Shown here: in pieces, positions 46,511 to 55,155 of the stretch
How the letters are laid out: each line of letters starts with the position of its first letter
How positions within the stretch are numbered: the stretch's first letter is position 1
Assembly: GCF_036237315.1 (NCBI RefSeq)
Contig: NZ_CP108356.1
Span: 372,001-436,000 of the forward strand
Source: Streptomyces sp. NBC_01351
Lineage (GTDB): Bacteria > Actinomycetota > Actinomycetes > Streptomycetales > Streptomycetaceae
Length of the DNA stretch: 64,000 nucleotides
Reading direction: 5' to 3'
Made by a program: the position numbers and the translations under genes
The notes under the pieces: generated by a model
The model's input: only the letters and a program-made list of their open reading frames with translations
Databases searched by the model: none
What the model was told of the DNA's origin: nothing

Positions 46511-47041
46511 GTGCCGGATCCAGCCGTCGCCCGGCTGCGGGAGCTGGGTGCGGAGCGTATCGCGCACCCGGGCGGAAACCTCCTCGCGCACCTGTGTCGC
46601 GTACGGGAGCTGCTCGCCTCCTGGGGAGCCCGTCCGGCGCTCCGGCAGGCGGGACTGTGCCACGCGTTCTACGGTACGGACGGCTTCCCGACCGCCCTGC
46701 TCCCGCTCGGACGGCGGGCCGAACTGACCGCGGTGATCGGCGCCGAGGCCGAAGGGATCGTGTACCTGTACGCCTCCTGCGACCGGGCGGCCTCCCACCC
46801 GTCGCTCGCCGACGCGGAGGCGGCCTTCCGGGACCGGTTCACAGGTCGTGTCCACTCCCCCGCCCGGGCTCTGCGCCGGGACTTCGCCGAGCTGACGGCG
46901 GCGAACGAACTCGATCTCGCGCGGGTCGATCCGGCGTTCCGGGCCGCGTGGGGCGGCGAACTGCTCGCCCTCTTCGGCCGGTTCCGCGGCCTGTTGAGCG
47001 AGCCGGCCTGGCGGGAGTGCCAGGCCGTGCTCGGCGAGTAG
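46511..47041 (+). CDS. HD-like unknown protein (DUF6817-like)
   Basis: 176 residues. It contains HPGGNLLAHLCRVRELLASWGA, QAGLCHAFYGTDGFPTALLP and AEGIVYLYASCDR, with His residues spaced as in HD-type helical enzymes, and the ending ELTAANELDLAR. I recall a domain called DUF6817 with these signatures; its function is unknown. GTG at 46511 with AAGGGG upstream. It is probably controlled by the divergent LysR. Confidence 0.75.
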   Translation: MPDPAVARLRELGAERIAHPGGNLLAHLCRVRELLASWGARPALRQAGLCHAFYGTDGFPTALLPLGRRAELTAVIGAEAEGIVYLYASCDRAASHPSLADAEAAFRDRFTGRVHSPARALRRDFAELTAANELDLARVDPAFRAAWGGELLALFGRFRGLLSEPAWRECQAVLGE

Positions 47042-47046
47042 CGGCG

Positions 47047-50000
47047 TCAGGGAGTGAACGTCCAGCGTTGGGCGGGGGTGTTGGCGCAGGCGGTGCGGGT
47101 GAGGAGGGTGCCGTTGGCGGTGGCGGAGCCGGCCGGGGTGAGGCATTGGCCGGCGTTGCGCAGCGTGCTCTGGGGACCGGCCTGCCAGCTTTGCCCCGCG
47201 CTGCCGTTGCAGGTCTGGATGGTCACCCGGGAGGGGTTCGCGGCGTCGAGGCAGACCCCCGCGAGGCCGGTGAGGCGGCCGTCGGGGTGGAGGGTCCAGC
47301 GCTGGTTGGGGCCGCCGTGGCAGGTGTAGAGGGTGGGTTCCGTGCCCGGGGTGGTGGCGCTGTGCGGTAGGTCGACGCAGCTCGCGGAGGCGGCGTTGAG
47401 GAGAGTGGCGTTCGCCGGGAGCGGGGCCGGGCGGCCGGTGAGGGTGATCTCGGCGGCGCTGGTCCAGGGGCCGCGGCCGCCGGCCTCGGTGAGGGCCTTG
47501 AGGCGGAGGTAGCGGCCGGCCTTCGGGGAGAGGGCTGTGGTCTTGGCGGCGGCGGTGTCGGCGAAGGTGCCGCTCGCCACCGGGGAGCCCCAGTCGGCGG
47601 TGGTGTCGGACACGTAGACCTCGTAGGAGCCGATGCGGCCGTTGACCCCGCCGTCCTGACGGGGCAGGTAGCCGAGGCCGTCGACCGTGTGGCGGGCGCC
47701 GAGGTCGATCTGGATCTCATGCGGGAGCGGGGCGGGCTTCGAGGAGGACCAGGCGGTGTGCCAGAGCGTGGCCGGGTTGCCGTCGAAGGCGTTGGCGGCG
47801 GCGCCGTTCTCCGCGCTGGTCTCCTGGCTGTCGGCGGAGACCAGGGACCAGGCCGACTGCGCGATCGGTGAGGAGGAGGGCAGGGCCTCGGCGGCGGGGA
47901 CGGTGGTGCCGGTGGCCGAGACGCTGAACGCGCCCGCCTTTGCACCCGTCTTGACCCAGAGGACTCCGGCGCGGTCCTCGGCGTCGAAGAACCAGCCGGT
48001 GGCGGCCGAGTCGTAGGCGGCCTTGGAGGTCTGCCGGGTCAGGGCGGCGCCGTCCGCAGTGACGGCGGAGGGCGCGGAGGCCACGTGGAGGCTGAACTCG
48101 TACCCGCGGGAGGCCGGTTTGCCGGTGTAGGCGCCGGTGGGGGCGCCCACGGAGACGGTGACCGTGCCGGAGCCGCTGGTGGGAGCGGTGACGTCGACCC
48201 GCTGGCGGGCGAACGCCCCGGACTGGTGGGCGCGGGTGAGGCCGTCGTCCTCGTACAGGCTGAAGGAGGAGGCGCCGCGCGGGTGGATGTCGTAGGTGAG
48301 CGTGGAGACGGGCTTCTCGCCCGTGTGGTTCATCTGCGGCCACATCGGGACGATGCCGCCGCCCTTGACGAAGAGGGGCAGCGTGTCGAGGGGCGCCTGG
48401 TAGCCGTTCAGCCAGCCGGGGCCCGCGTACGTCTTGCCGGTCCAGTAGTCGGTCCAGCTGCCGGCGGGGAGGTAGATGCCGTCGCGAACCGTGGTGTCGG
48501 AGACCACGGGCGCGACGAGCAGGGAGTCGCCCGCCATGAACTGGCCGCTGGTGAGGTTCCCGCGGGCCACCGGGTCGTCGGGGTACTCCAGGACCATCGC
48601 GCGGGTGCTGGGGACGCCGCTCTCGTGGGCGACGCGGCTCATCGTGTACAGGTACGGCATCAGCCGCATCTTGAGCTGCAGGTACTTGCGGTTGATGGAG
48701 AGGTACGGCTCGGCGAAGCGCCAGGGCTGCTTGTCCTGGTAGCCGGCGGACGGGTTGGTCGCGCCCCAGCCGGACATCGTCATGAAGGCCGGGGTGAAGG
48801 CCTTCCACTGGAGGTCGCGGGTGTAGGTCTTGGGGCTGCCGCCGAAGATGCCGTCGACGTCCCCGGCGGCGTAGTTGAGGGCGGACAGGCCGGCGCCGGT
48901 GATGGCGGGGACGTGCCAGCGCATGTCGTCCCAGGTGCCGTGGGTGTCGCCGGTCCAGACGACGGCGTTGCGCTGGGTGCCGGCCCAGCCGTCGACGGTC
49001 CAGACGTAGCGGCGGGCGTCGGAGTTCTTCTCGATGCCGTCGACCGCCTGCTTCACTCCGTCGAAGGCGTACTTGTATCCGCTGCCGATCCAGGCCACGT
49101 CGGTCTTCACGCCCCGACTGCCGGCCGTGCCCACCTCGTCGGCGATGTTCCCGAGCCCGGTGGAGGTCCACAGGCCGGTCTGGAAGCCCTTGGCCTTGAG
49201 TGCGTCGACGGTCGATTTGAGGGGTGCGGTGTAGCCGCAGCCGTAGCCGTCGTTGGGCAGGAACCAGCCCGAGGGCATGTCGGCGGCGCGCGCGTCCGTG
49301 GCGTACCCGACGACGTCGGGGGTGGTTTGGTGGCGCAGCCGGTTGTGGTCGCCCTGGTAGTCGGGGTTGGAGGCGTTGAAGCAGTCGGCATTGCCCAGCT
49401 CGAAGCCCCACATGGGTGCCATGAACGGCTTGCCGCTCACGTCGGTGTAGCCGTCGAGCACGGACTTGAGGGAGTCGCCGGTGAAGTACCAGGCGTCGAA
49501 GCGCTTCTCGTCGTGGGTGAGCGTGCTGGGAGCGTTGAAGCCGTACGAGCCCGGGGCCCAGGTGTTGCGCATGACGCCGTAGCCGTTGGTGGACATGTAG
49601 AAGGGGGCGGGGCTTGCGTTGTCGTTCTCGCGCCACCTGTTGTCGACGGCCACGGGGACGGTCTTGCCGCGCAGCGCCCATTCGCCCAGGCGCAGGCCGG
49701 TGCCGTAGAACTGCTCGTCCGCGCCGCGGGCCAGGTACTGGGTGGTCTGACTGTTCGTCCAGCTGGTGGGCTGGGTCTCCTGCCAGACGAGGGTGGTGTT
49801 GTCGGCGCGGTAGACGGAGAACTGGAGGGGTGACTTGTTCACCCGGATCGAGAGGGCTCCGGTGGTGATGCGGTAGTACGAACCCGCGTCCGTGTAGCTC
49901 GTGGCGACGGAACCGAAGTCCGTGGTGGGAGCGAGGTCGGAGCCGGCCGGGTCGTTGGTGAAGGCCCCGTCCGGCGAGAGCCAGAGCCGGAAGATGTCGG

Positions 50001-50310
50001 CGCGGGCGACGACGACGCGGGCCTTGGCGCCGCCGGAGGCGGTGACGGTGAAGGTGTTCCCGGACTGGGCGAAGCCGGTGACGTTGCCCGCCGTGGCGGT
50101 CGCCCCGGCGGGGGCGGCCGGGGCGGTGGCCGGTGTGGCGGCGGCCGGTGTGGCGACGGGCCCGGCGGCGGCCAACCCCAGGACGGCGAGTACCCCGGCG
50201 AACAGGGCGGCGCCGGCCGGGGTGCGGCGCGGCCACCGTCCGGGGCCTCGGCGGCTTCGGGAGGCCGGGCGGGCCAACGCCGAGCTCCTTCGGGTGCTGG
50301 GCAGTCTCAT
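47047..50310 (-). CDS. Secreted GH31 glycosidase with F5/8-type C and ricin-B lectin domains
   Basis: 1087 residues. The signal peptide ends near VATPAAA. A GH31 TIM-barrel follows, with the nucleophile Asp in KTDVAWIGSGY (about residue 404) and the acid/base Asp in VVWTGDTHGTWDDM (about 455), then the GH31 beta domains. After about residue 800 comes an F5/8-type C (discoidin, CBM32-like) domain (SAENGAAANAFDGNPATLWH), and from about 972 a ricin-B trefoil (CBM13; QRWTLHPDGRLTGLAGVCLD). It probably acts on an alpha-glucan or other alpha-linked glycan outside the cell; several GH31 activities are possible. GGAG is 7 bases before the ATG at 50310. It is convergent with the DUF6817-like gene (5 bp). 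Confidence 0.93.
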   Translation of the reverse strand: MRLPSTRRSSALARPASRSRRGPGRWPRRTPAGAALFAGVLAVLGLAAAGPVATPAAATPATAPAAPAGATATAGNVTGFAQSGNTFTVTASGGAKARVVVARADIFRLWLSPDGAFTNDPAGSDLAPTTDFGSVATSYTDAGSYYRITTGALSIRVNKSPLQFSVYRADNTTLVWQETQPTSWTNSQTTQYLARGADEQFYGTGLRLGEWALRGKTVPVAVDNRWRENDNASPAPFYMSTNGYGVMRNTWAPGSYGFNAPSTLTHDEKRFDAWYFTGDSLKSVLDGYTDVSGKPFMAPMWGFELGNADCFNASNPDYQGDHNRLRHQTTPDVVGYATDARAADMPSGWFLPNDGYGCGYTAPLKSTVDALKAKGFQTGLWTSTGLGNIADEVGTAGSRGVKTDVAWIGSGYKYAFDGVKQAVDGIEKNSDARRYVWTVDGWAGTQRNAVVWTGDTHGTWDDMRWHVPAITGAGLSALNYAAGDVDGIFGGSPKTYTRDLQWKAFTPAFMTMSGWGATNPSAGYQDKQPWRFAEPYLSINRKYLQLKMRLMPYLYTMSRVAHESGVPSTRAMVLEYPDDPVARGNLTSGQFMAGDSLLVAPVVSDTTVRDGIYLPAGSWTDYWTGKTYAGPGWLNGYQAPLDTLPLFVKGGGIVPMWPQMNHTGEKPVSTLTYDIHPRGASSFSLYEDDGLTRAHQSGAFARQRVDVTAPTSGSGTVTVSVGAPTGAYTGKPASRGYEFSLHVASAPSAVTADGAALTRQTSKAAYDSAATGWFFDAEDRAGVLWVKTGAKAGAFSVSATGTTVPAAEALPSSSPIAQSAWSLVSADSQETSAENGAAANAFDGNPATLWHTAWSSSKPAPLPHEIQIDLGARHTVDGLGYLPRQDGGVNGRIGSYEVYVSDTTADWGSPVASGTFADTAAAKTTALSPKAGRYLRLKALTEAGGRGPWTSAAEITLTGRPAPLPANATLLNAASASCVDLPHSATTPGTEPTLYTCHGGPNQRWTLHPDGRLTGLAGVCLDAANPSRVTIQTCNGSAGQSWQAGPQSTLRNAGQCLTPAGSATANGTLLTRTACANTPAQRWTFTP

Positions 50311-50575
50311 GGGGCAGCTCCTCGCACGGTCCGGATCGCGGACACAGCTCTTTGGCATGCACCCGGCAACATAGCGTCCCGCCGGCTCCGTTTGAAGAAT
50401 GCTGCTCGAAGTTGGCGACTATCAAGCACTATTGAGCATTAGTCGGAGCCCGAACCGCCGAACCGCTGCCGAGGATTGGGGGGCGCCGGCGGGCACGTCA
50501 CCGGGAACTGCCCGGACATCCTGCGCCGGATGCCCGGCGCCCACCCCAGCCCGGCGCGACGACCCGGGCCGCTCG

Positions 50576-51409
50576 CTAGGCGGCGTCCCACACGCCGGTG
50601 CGGGCGATTTCGGCCACCCAGTCCGCGAAGTCGCGGGGCTTGCGGTGGAGGGCACGTTCGACGCCGTCGGCCAGTGAGCTGTTGCGGCCGTCGAAGAACT
50701 CGGAGATGAGCGTGGCCAGCGGCTCGGCGAAATCGCGCGGGGCGCCGTCGTCGACGATGGCGTCGGCGAACTGCTCCCGGGTGACCGGCTCGTAGCGCAG
50801 TGCGCGCCCCGTCGCCCGGGCGATCTCCTCGACGCCCTCGGCGAAGGTCCACAGCCGGGGGCCCGTCAGCTCGTAACGCTCGCCCACGTGGCCGTCCTCG
50901 GTGAGGGCCGCCACCACGACGTCGGCGATGTCGTCGGCGTCGACGAACGGGTCGGCGTTGCCACCGGCAGGCAGGGCCAGCACGCCCTGGCGCAGGGGCT
51001 CGAGGAACACGCCCTCGTCGAAGTTCTGGTTGAACGAGGCCGGGGCGACGATGGTCCACTCGACGGGGAGGCTCGTCACGGCGTTCTCGCACCGGACGGC
51101 CTCGTCCTGGTTGCGGGCGGACAGCAGTACCAGGCGCTGGACGCCGGCGTCGACCGCCAGCCGGGAAGCGGCGGCGATGTCGTCGCCGGCTCCGGGCCAC
51201 TCGACCTCGGGGTAGTACATCAAGTAGGCGGACCGGACGCCGGCGAAGGCGCCGGCCCAGGTCGAGGGGTCCTCCCAGTCGAACGGAGGCTCGCCGGTGC
51301 GAGATCCGACCCGCACGTTCGCTCCGCGCTCGATCAGCCTCCGGGTCACCCGGCGGCCGACCCGGCCGGTACCGCCGAGGACCAACGTCGTGTGCTCGTT
51401 CGTTGTCAT
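50576..51409 (-). CDS. NmrA-like NAD(P)-binding protein
   Basis: 277 residues. The Rossmann start TTLVLGGTGRVGRRVTRRLI (GxxGxxG), then the short pattern RLVLLSAR and PVEWTIVAPASFNQNF fit the atypical SDR/NmrA group, also found as NAD(P)H:quinone or azoreductase-type enzymes. The active-site Tyr-x3-Lys is not present. It is divergent from the AraC regulator, which probably controls it. Confidence 0.88.
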   Translation of the reverse strand: MTTNEHTTLVLGGTGRVGRRVTRRLIERGANVRVGSRTGEPPFDWEDPSTWAGAFAGVRSAYLMYYPEVEWPGAGDDIAAASRLAVDAGVQRLVLLSARNQDEAVRCENAVTSLPVEWTIVAPASFNQNFDEGVFLEPLRQGVLALPAGGNADPFVDADDIADVVVAALTEDGHVGERYELTGPRLWTFAEGVEEIARATGRALRYEPVTREQFADAIVDDGAPRDFAEPLATLISEFFDGRNSSLADGVERALHRKPRDFADWVAEIARTGVWDAA

Positions 51410-51491
51410 GCCAACAGTCTCAACGGCACTGATCTGGACGGTCCATGGCCGAGCTGCCAGGATCCATAATCAATCGTCTAATGTTGGCCGG

Positions 51492-52433
51492 GTGGATGCA
51501 CTCGCAGGATTGCTCGAGGGGCCGCGGGCCAGCGGCGCCTTCCTCCTTCGCATCGTGCTGGACCCGCCCTGGTCGATCCGGGTCCAGGACGGATCACCGC
51601 TGTGCCTCGCCGTCATGCTCAGCGGCGAGGCGTATTTCGAGCCCGGCGACGGCGAGCCGGTGCGGCTGCGCCCGGGCGACGTCGCCATCGTCCGCGGGCC
51701 GGACCCCTACCTGATGAGCCATGAGGTGGCCGCCCCGCCGCAGGTCATCGTGCATCCGGGCCAGCGGTGCGTCACGCCCGAGGGCGTCGAGCTGCGCGAG
51801 CGGATGTCACTGGGGGTCCGCACGTGGGGCAGCAACCCCAACGGGTCGATGCAGATGCTGCTCGGTGTGTACGAGGAGGTCGGCGCTGTCGGTCAGCGCC
51901 TGCTCGACGTGCTGCCGCCGCTGCTGGTCGTGTCCGACGACACGTGGGACTCGACGCTCCTCCCGGTACTGGCCCGCGAGGCCGCCAAACAGGGCCCGGC
52001 TCAGGGCGTCATGCTCGACCGCCTGCTCGACCTGCTGCTCATCTCGGTGCTGCGGGTCTGGCTCGACCGGCCCGAGAACGAGGCCCCGGCCTGGTACCGG
52101 GCCCACGCCCACCCGGTGGCCGGCGAGGCGCTGCGCCTGTTCCACGAGGACCCTGCGAACGACTGGACGCTGGCGCGGGTCGCCGCCGAGGTCGGCGTGT
52201 CCCGGGCGACGCTGGCCGAGTGCTTCCGCAACACCGTCGGCACGCCGCCGATGACCTACCTGGCCGAGTGGCGCCTGGCCCTGGCCGCCGACCTGCTGCG
52301 TCAATCCGACGCCACGCTGAACACCGTGGCCCGGCAGGTCGGTTACGGCAGCGGATTCGCGCTCAGCTCGGCGTTCAAGCGGGTGTACGGCATCAGCCCG
52401 CAGGAGCATCGCAGCGCCGCGCCGGCACAGTGA
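51492..52433 (+). CDS. AraC-family regulator with cupin_6 sensor
   Basis: 313 residues. The N-terminal cupin (LLRIVLDPPWSIRVQDGSPL; AYFEPGDGEPVRLRPGDVAI) is of the AraC_binding_2/cupin_6 type. The C-terminal double HTH is DWTLARVAAEVGVSRATLAE and NTVARQVGYGSGFALSSAFKRVYG. GTG start at 51492 without a clear Shine-Dalgarno; TCTAAT (51477-51482) is a plausible -10, giving a near-leaderless mRNA. Partner of the divergent NmrA gene. Confidence 0.92.
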   Translation: MDALAGLLEGPRASGAFLLRIVLDPPWSIRVQDGSPLCLAVMLSGEAYFEPGDGEPVRLRPGDVAIVRGPDPYLMSHEVAAPPQVIVHPGQRCVTPEGVELRERMSLGVRTWGSNPNGSMQMLLGVYEEVGAVGQRLLDVLPPLLVVSDDTWDSTLLPVLAREAAKQGPAQGVMLDRLLDLLLISVLRVWLDRPENEAPAWYRAHAHPVAGEALRLFHEDPANDWTLARVAAEVGVSRATLAECFRNTVGTPPMTYLAEWRLALAADLLRQSDATLNTVARQVGYGSGFALSSAFKRVYGISPQEHRSAAPAQ

Positions 52434-52484
52434 GCGCGGGGGCCGCCGGCCCGACGGCCCGAACCGGCCCCACCCGGCGGCCGG

Positions 52485-52892
52485 TCAGGCGGGAACGGGC
52501 TCCTCGCGGGCGTCGTCGAAGGGGGGATAGCTCTCGCCGGCCATCCGCTCGGCCGCGTCGACGTAGTCGGCAAGAGCCGCGCGGGATTGGGCGAGCCTTT
52601 CCATCTGGTCGTCCAGGCGCTGCAGCCGTGACCGCATCGCGGACAGCAACTCGGGACACCCGGGCAGCTGCGGGGCCTCGCCGACCGCGCAGGGCAACAG
52701 GTACGCGATGTCCTCGGAGGACAAACCTGCTCCGAGGAGGTGCCGGATCTGCCTGACCCGCAGTACGGCGCTCTCGTCGTACGCGCGGTAACCGTTCGCA
52801 CGGCGGTCTGCCTCCAGCAGACCCTGGGCCTCGTAGTAGCGCAGCTGGTGGGCGTTGACGCCCGTCCGGCGACTCAATTCCCCGATCCGCAT
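52485..52892 (-). CDS. MerR-family regulator
   Basis: 135 residues. HTH MRIGELSRRTGVNAHQLRYYE then the wing GYRAYDESAVLRVRQI, then a helix that ends in a dimer coil (RLQRLDDQMERLAQSRAALA). The two Cys (PCAVG and PGCPEL) are near the start of the coil, which may be a redox or metal site. It is divergent from the imine-reductase-like gene, whose promoter has the long spacer typical of MerR targets. Confidence 0.93.
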   Translation of the reverse strand: MRIGELSRRTGVNAHQLRYYEAQGLLEADRRANGYRAYDESAVLRVRQIRHLLGAGLSSEDIAYLLPCAVGEAPQLPGCPELLSAMRSRLQRLDDQMERLAQSRAALADYVDAAERMAGESYPPFDDAREEPVPA

Positions 52893-52904
52893 CGAAAACC
52901 TCGC

Positions 52905-52936
52905 TTGACCTTCACACCGGTATCAACGTTGACGAT
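52905..52936 (+). promoter_or_regulatory. MerR-type promoter of the imine-reductase gene
   Basis: TTGACC (52905-52910) and GACGAT (52931-52936) are 20 bp apart, longer than normal, with a dyad centred on ACCGGT in the spacer. MerR activators untwist such spacers. The ATG at 52943 is 6 bases past the -10 element, so the message is probably leaderless. Confidence 0.65.
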
Positions 52937-52942
52937 GCTGCC

Positions 52943-53827
52943 ATGAACAACGAACCAAATGCACCTGTGACAATCATCGGACTCGGGCTGATGGGCCAGG
53001 CACTCGCCGGCGCGTTCCTGAAGGCCGGGCACCCCACGACCGTGTGGAACCGTACGGCCTCCAAGGCCGACCGGCTGGTGGCCGAAGGGGCACACCTGGC
53101 GCCGACCGTCGGCGACGCGCTCACAGCCGGTTCCCTGACGATCATCTGCGTCACGGACTACCAGGCCGTGCGCGAGCTGCTCGGCGCGAGCGATGTCGCG
53201 CTCGACGGCACGATGTTGGTCAACCTGACCTCGGGGAACTCGGCCCAGGCCCGGGAAGCCGCGCGATGGGCCGAACAGCGAGGTGCCCGTTACCTGGACG
53301 GCGCCGTCATGGCCGTCCCGCCGGTGATCGGGACCGCCGAAGCGGTGATTCTGCACAGCGGGCCGCAGTCGGACTTCGAGGCGCACAGGTCGACGCTCGA
53401 CGTGCTCGGCACCGCCACCTACCTCGGTGCGGACCACGGACTGGCATCGCTGTACGACGTGGCCGGTCTCGCCATGATGTGGAGCGTCCTGAACGCGTGG
53501 CTCCAGGGCACGGCCATGCTCAGGACGGCCGGTGTCGACGCCTCGACGTATGCCCCGTTCGCGCGGCAGATCGCCGCCGGCGTGGCGGAATGGCTGCCCG
53601 GGTACGCCGCGCAGATCGACAGCGGATCCTTCCCGGCGGAGGTGTCCGCCCTGGAGACGGACGCGCGGGCGATGGTTCACCTGATCGAGGAGAGCGAGGC
53701 GCTGGGGGTCAACGCCGAACTGCCGAGGTTGTTCAAGGCGATGGCAGACCGCGCGATCGCCGCCGGACACGGTGGGGAGCAGTATCCGGTGCTGATCGAG
53801 GAGTTCGGCAAAGCCGGCGACCGCTGA
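52943..53827 (+). CDS. Imine-reductase-like NADPH-dependent oxidoreductase
   Basis: 294 residues. The Rossmann motif GLGLMG (13-18) and NRTASKADRLV (NADPH-type, Arg/Ser/Lys) are followed by the beta-hydroxyacid-dehydrogenase-like helical domain. Asp172 in LASLYDVAGLAMMW is at the place of the catalytic Asp of the (R)-type Streptomyces imine reductases; the Lys of hydroxyisobutyrate dehydrogenases is lacking. It probably reduces cyclic imines or a related C=N substrate. It is under the MerR-type promoter. Confidence 0.9.
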   Translation: MNNEPNAPVTIIGLGLMGQALAGAFLKAGHPTTVWNRTASKADRLVAEGAHLAPTVGDALTAGSLTIICVTDYQAVRELLGASDVALDGTMLVNLTSGNSAQAREAARWAEQRGARYLDGAVMAVPPVIGTAEAVILHSGPQSDFEAHRSTLDVLGTATYLGADHGLASLYDVAGLAMMWSVLNAWLQGTAMLRTAGVDASTYAPFARQIAAGVAEWLPGYAAQIDSGSFPAEVSALETDARAMVHLIEESEALGVNAELPRLFKAMADRAIAAGHGGEQYPVLIEEFGKAGDR

Positions 53828-53890
53828 CCGACCCGGGGCCCGACAGGATTCCGGCAGTCCCCCTCTCGGTCGTTCCTTCGTCATGACGGT

Positions 53891-54829
53891 TCATCGGAGG
53901 CGCGCTTCGAGTTCCCCGATGAGTTCGGTGACGGCCGACTCCGCGCCCTGGGATACGGCGAACATGTTGAGAAAGCCGTGGACCAGGCCGTCGTAGTTGC
54001 GGACGAAGACGTCGACTCCGGCGTCCATCAGTGCGCGGGCGTACGCCAGGCCCTCGTCGCGGAGCGGGTCGTAGGCGGCGGTGGCGATGACGGCGGGGGC
54101 GACGCCCTTGTGGCTCGCGGCGTGCAGCGGGGAGGCCCGGACGTCGGTGGCGACGGAGGGGTCGCCGCCGACGAGGATCGCCGTGAGGTCACGGAGGTCT
54201 TGGAGGGTGAGCAGGTAGCCTTCCCCGTTCTCGGCGTGGGAGGGGTAGGTGCCCGAGGCGCGATCCGTGGCGGGGTAGGCGAGCAGTTGGGCTGCGAGCG
54301 ATTGCCCGGCGTCTCTGAAGGCGAGGGCGACGGATGCGGCGAGGGCGGCGCCGGCGCTGTCGCCCGCGACGGCCAGCCGGTCGCGTCGGCCACCGTATTC
54401 ATCGATGTGGCCGGCCGCCCATCGGGCCACGGCAAGGCAGTCCTCGAACGCCGCGGGGAACGTGTTCTCGGGGAGCCGCCGGTAGTGCACGGCGACCACG
54501 ACGGCCCCGAGGTCGTGGCAGAGGCGGCGGGTGACGTGGTCGTGGGTGTCGAGGTCTCCCACGATCCACCCGCCGCCGTGGAAGAAGACGACGGTCGCTA
54601 CCGGCCCGCCGCCGACGGGCCGGTAGACCCGCACCGGTACGGGACCGGCAGGACCCGGGACCATGCCGTCCGCCACGGATCCGACGTCGATCGGAGTTCT
54701 CGGCGCCACCATGGCGTTCGAGGTGCGTTCCCCCTGTCTGAGTTCCGCGATATCGGCCGAGGCGATGCGCCCCCTCGGGACCGCATGGGCCTCCTTGAGG
54801 AGCGCGGCGATGGACGGGTCCACAGGCAT
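53891..54829 (-). CDS. Alpha/beta hydrolase, HSL family
   Basis: 312 residues. The oxyanion motif HGGGW is at about residue 84, Ser158 is in VAGDSAGAAL, an Asp is in the AAYDPLRDEG region and the His is in GLVHGF. This is the hormone-sensitive-lipase-type esterase fold: soluble, no signal. It probably acts on short-chain esters. It converges with the imine reductase gene. Confidence 0.92.
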   Translation of the reverse strand: MPVDPSIAALLKEAHAVPRGRIASADIAELRQGERTSNAMVAPRTPIDVGSVADGMVPGPAGPVPVRVYRPVGGGPVATVVFFHGGGWIVGDLDTHDHVTRRLCHDLGAVVVAVHYRRLPENTFPAAFEDCLAVARWAAGHIDEYGGRRDRLAVAGDSAGAALAASVALAFRDAGQSLAAQLLAYPATDRASGTYPSHAENGEGYLLTLQDLRDLTAILVGGDPSVATDVRASPLHAASHKGVAPAVIATAAYDPLRDEGLAYARALMDAGVDVFVRNYDGLVHGFLNMFAVSQGAESAVTELIGELEARLR

Positions 54830-55155
54830 GGGCAGCCTTCCGCAGTGATGGCGAGCGACGGTGTGGGTGGTGCCACGTCAAGGAGACATCCCCCGGCGAG
54901 GCTGCGGCAGGAGGCGCGCCCTGAGCAGCACTTTCGGGCTGCCCTCCGGGCCCGGGGGCCGGGAGCATCGGGCCGTTCGGACAGCACGGTGGGGCGGCGC
55001 GCGGAGTGGGTGGTAGGGATGTCCACCGCTCCGCCTGCTTCGAACTCGGCAGCGCGTATCAGGCTTACCGGCTTACCGGACGCAACCCGCGGGGGCATGG
55101 AACCGGGCGACGGGCCCTTCGACAACGCCGCGGGGCCGCGGGGCCGCCGGGCCGC
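54830..55155. other. 326-bp intergenic region, no gene supported
   Basis: It lies between the HSL-type hydrolase start and the MFS stop. No reading frame has a credible start with a ribosome site and coding pattern. The only marked structure is a tandem GCTTACCG x2 at 55063-55078 and GC-rich short inverted repeats near 55135. Confidence 0.6.

Noticed and set aside
54830..55155. Small frames in the gap before the MFS gene
   Set aside because: No credible start, ribosome site or codon pattern in either strand.
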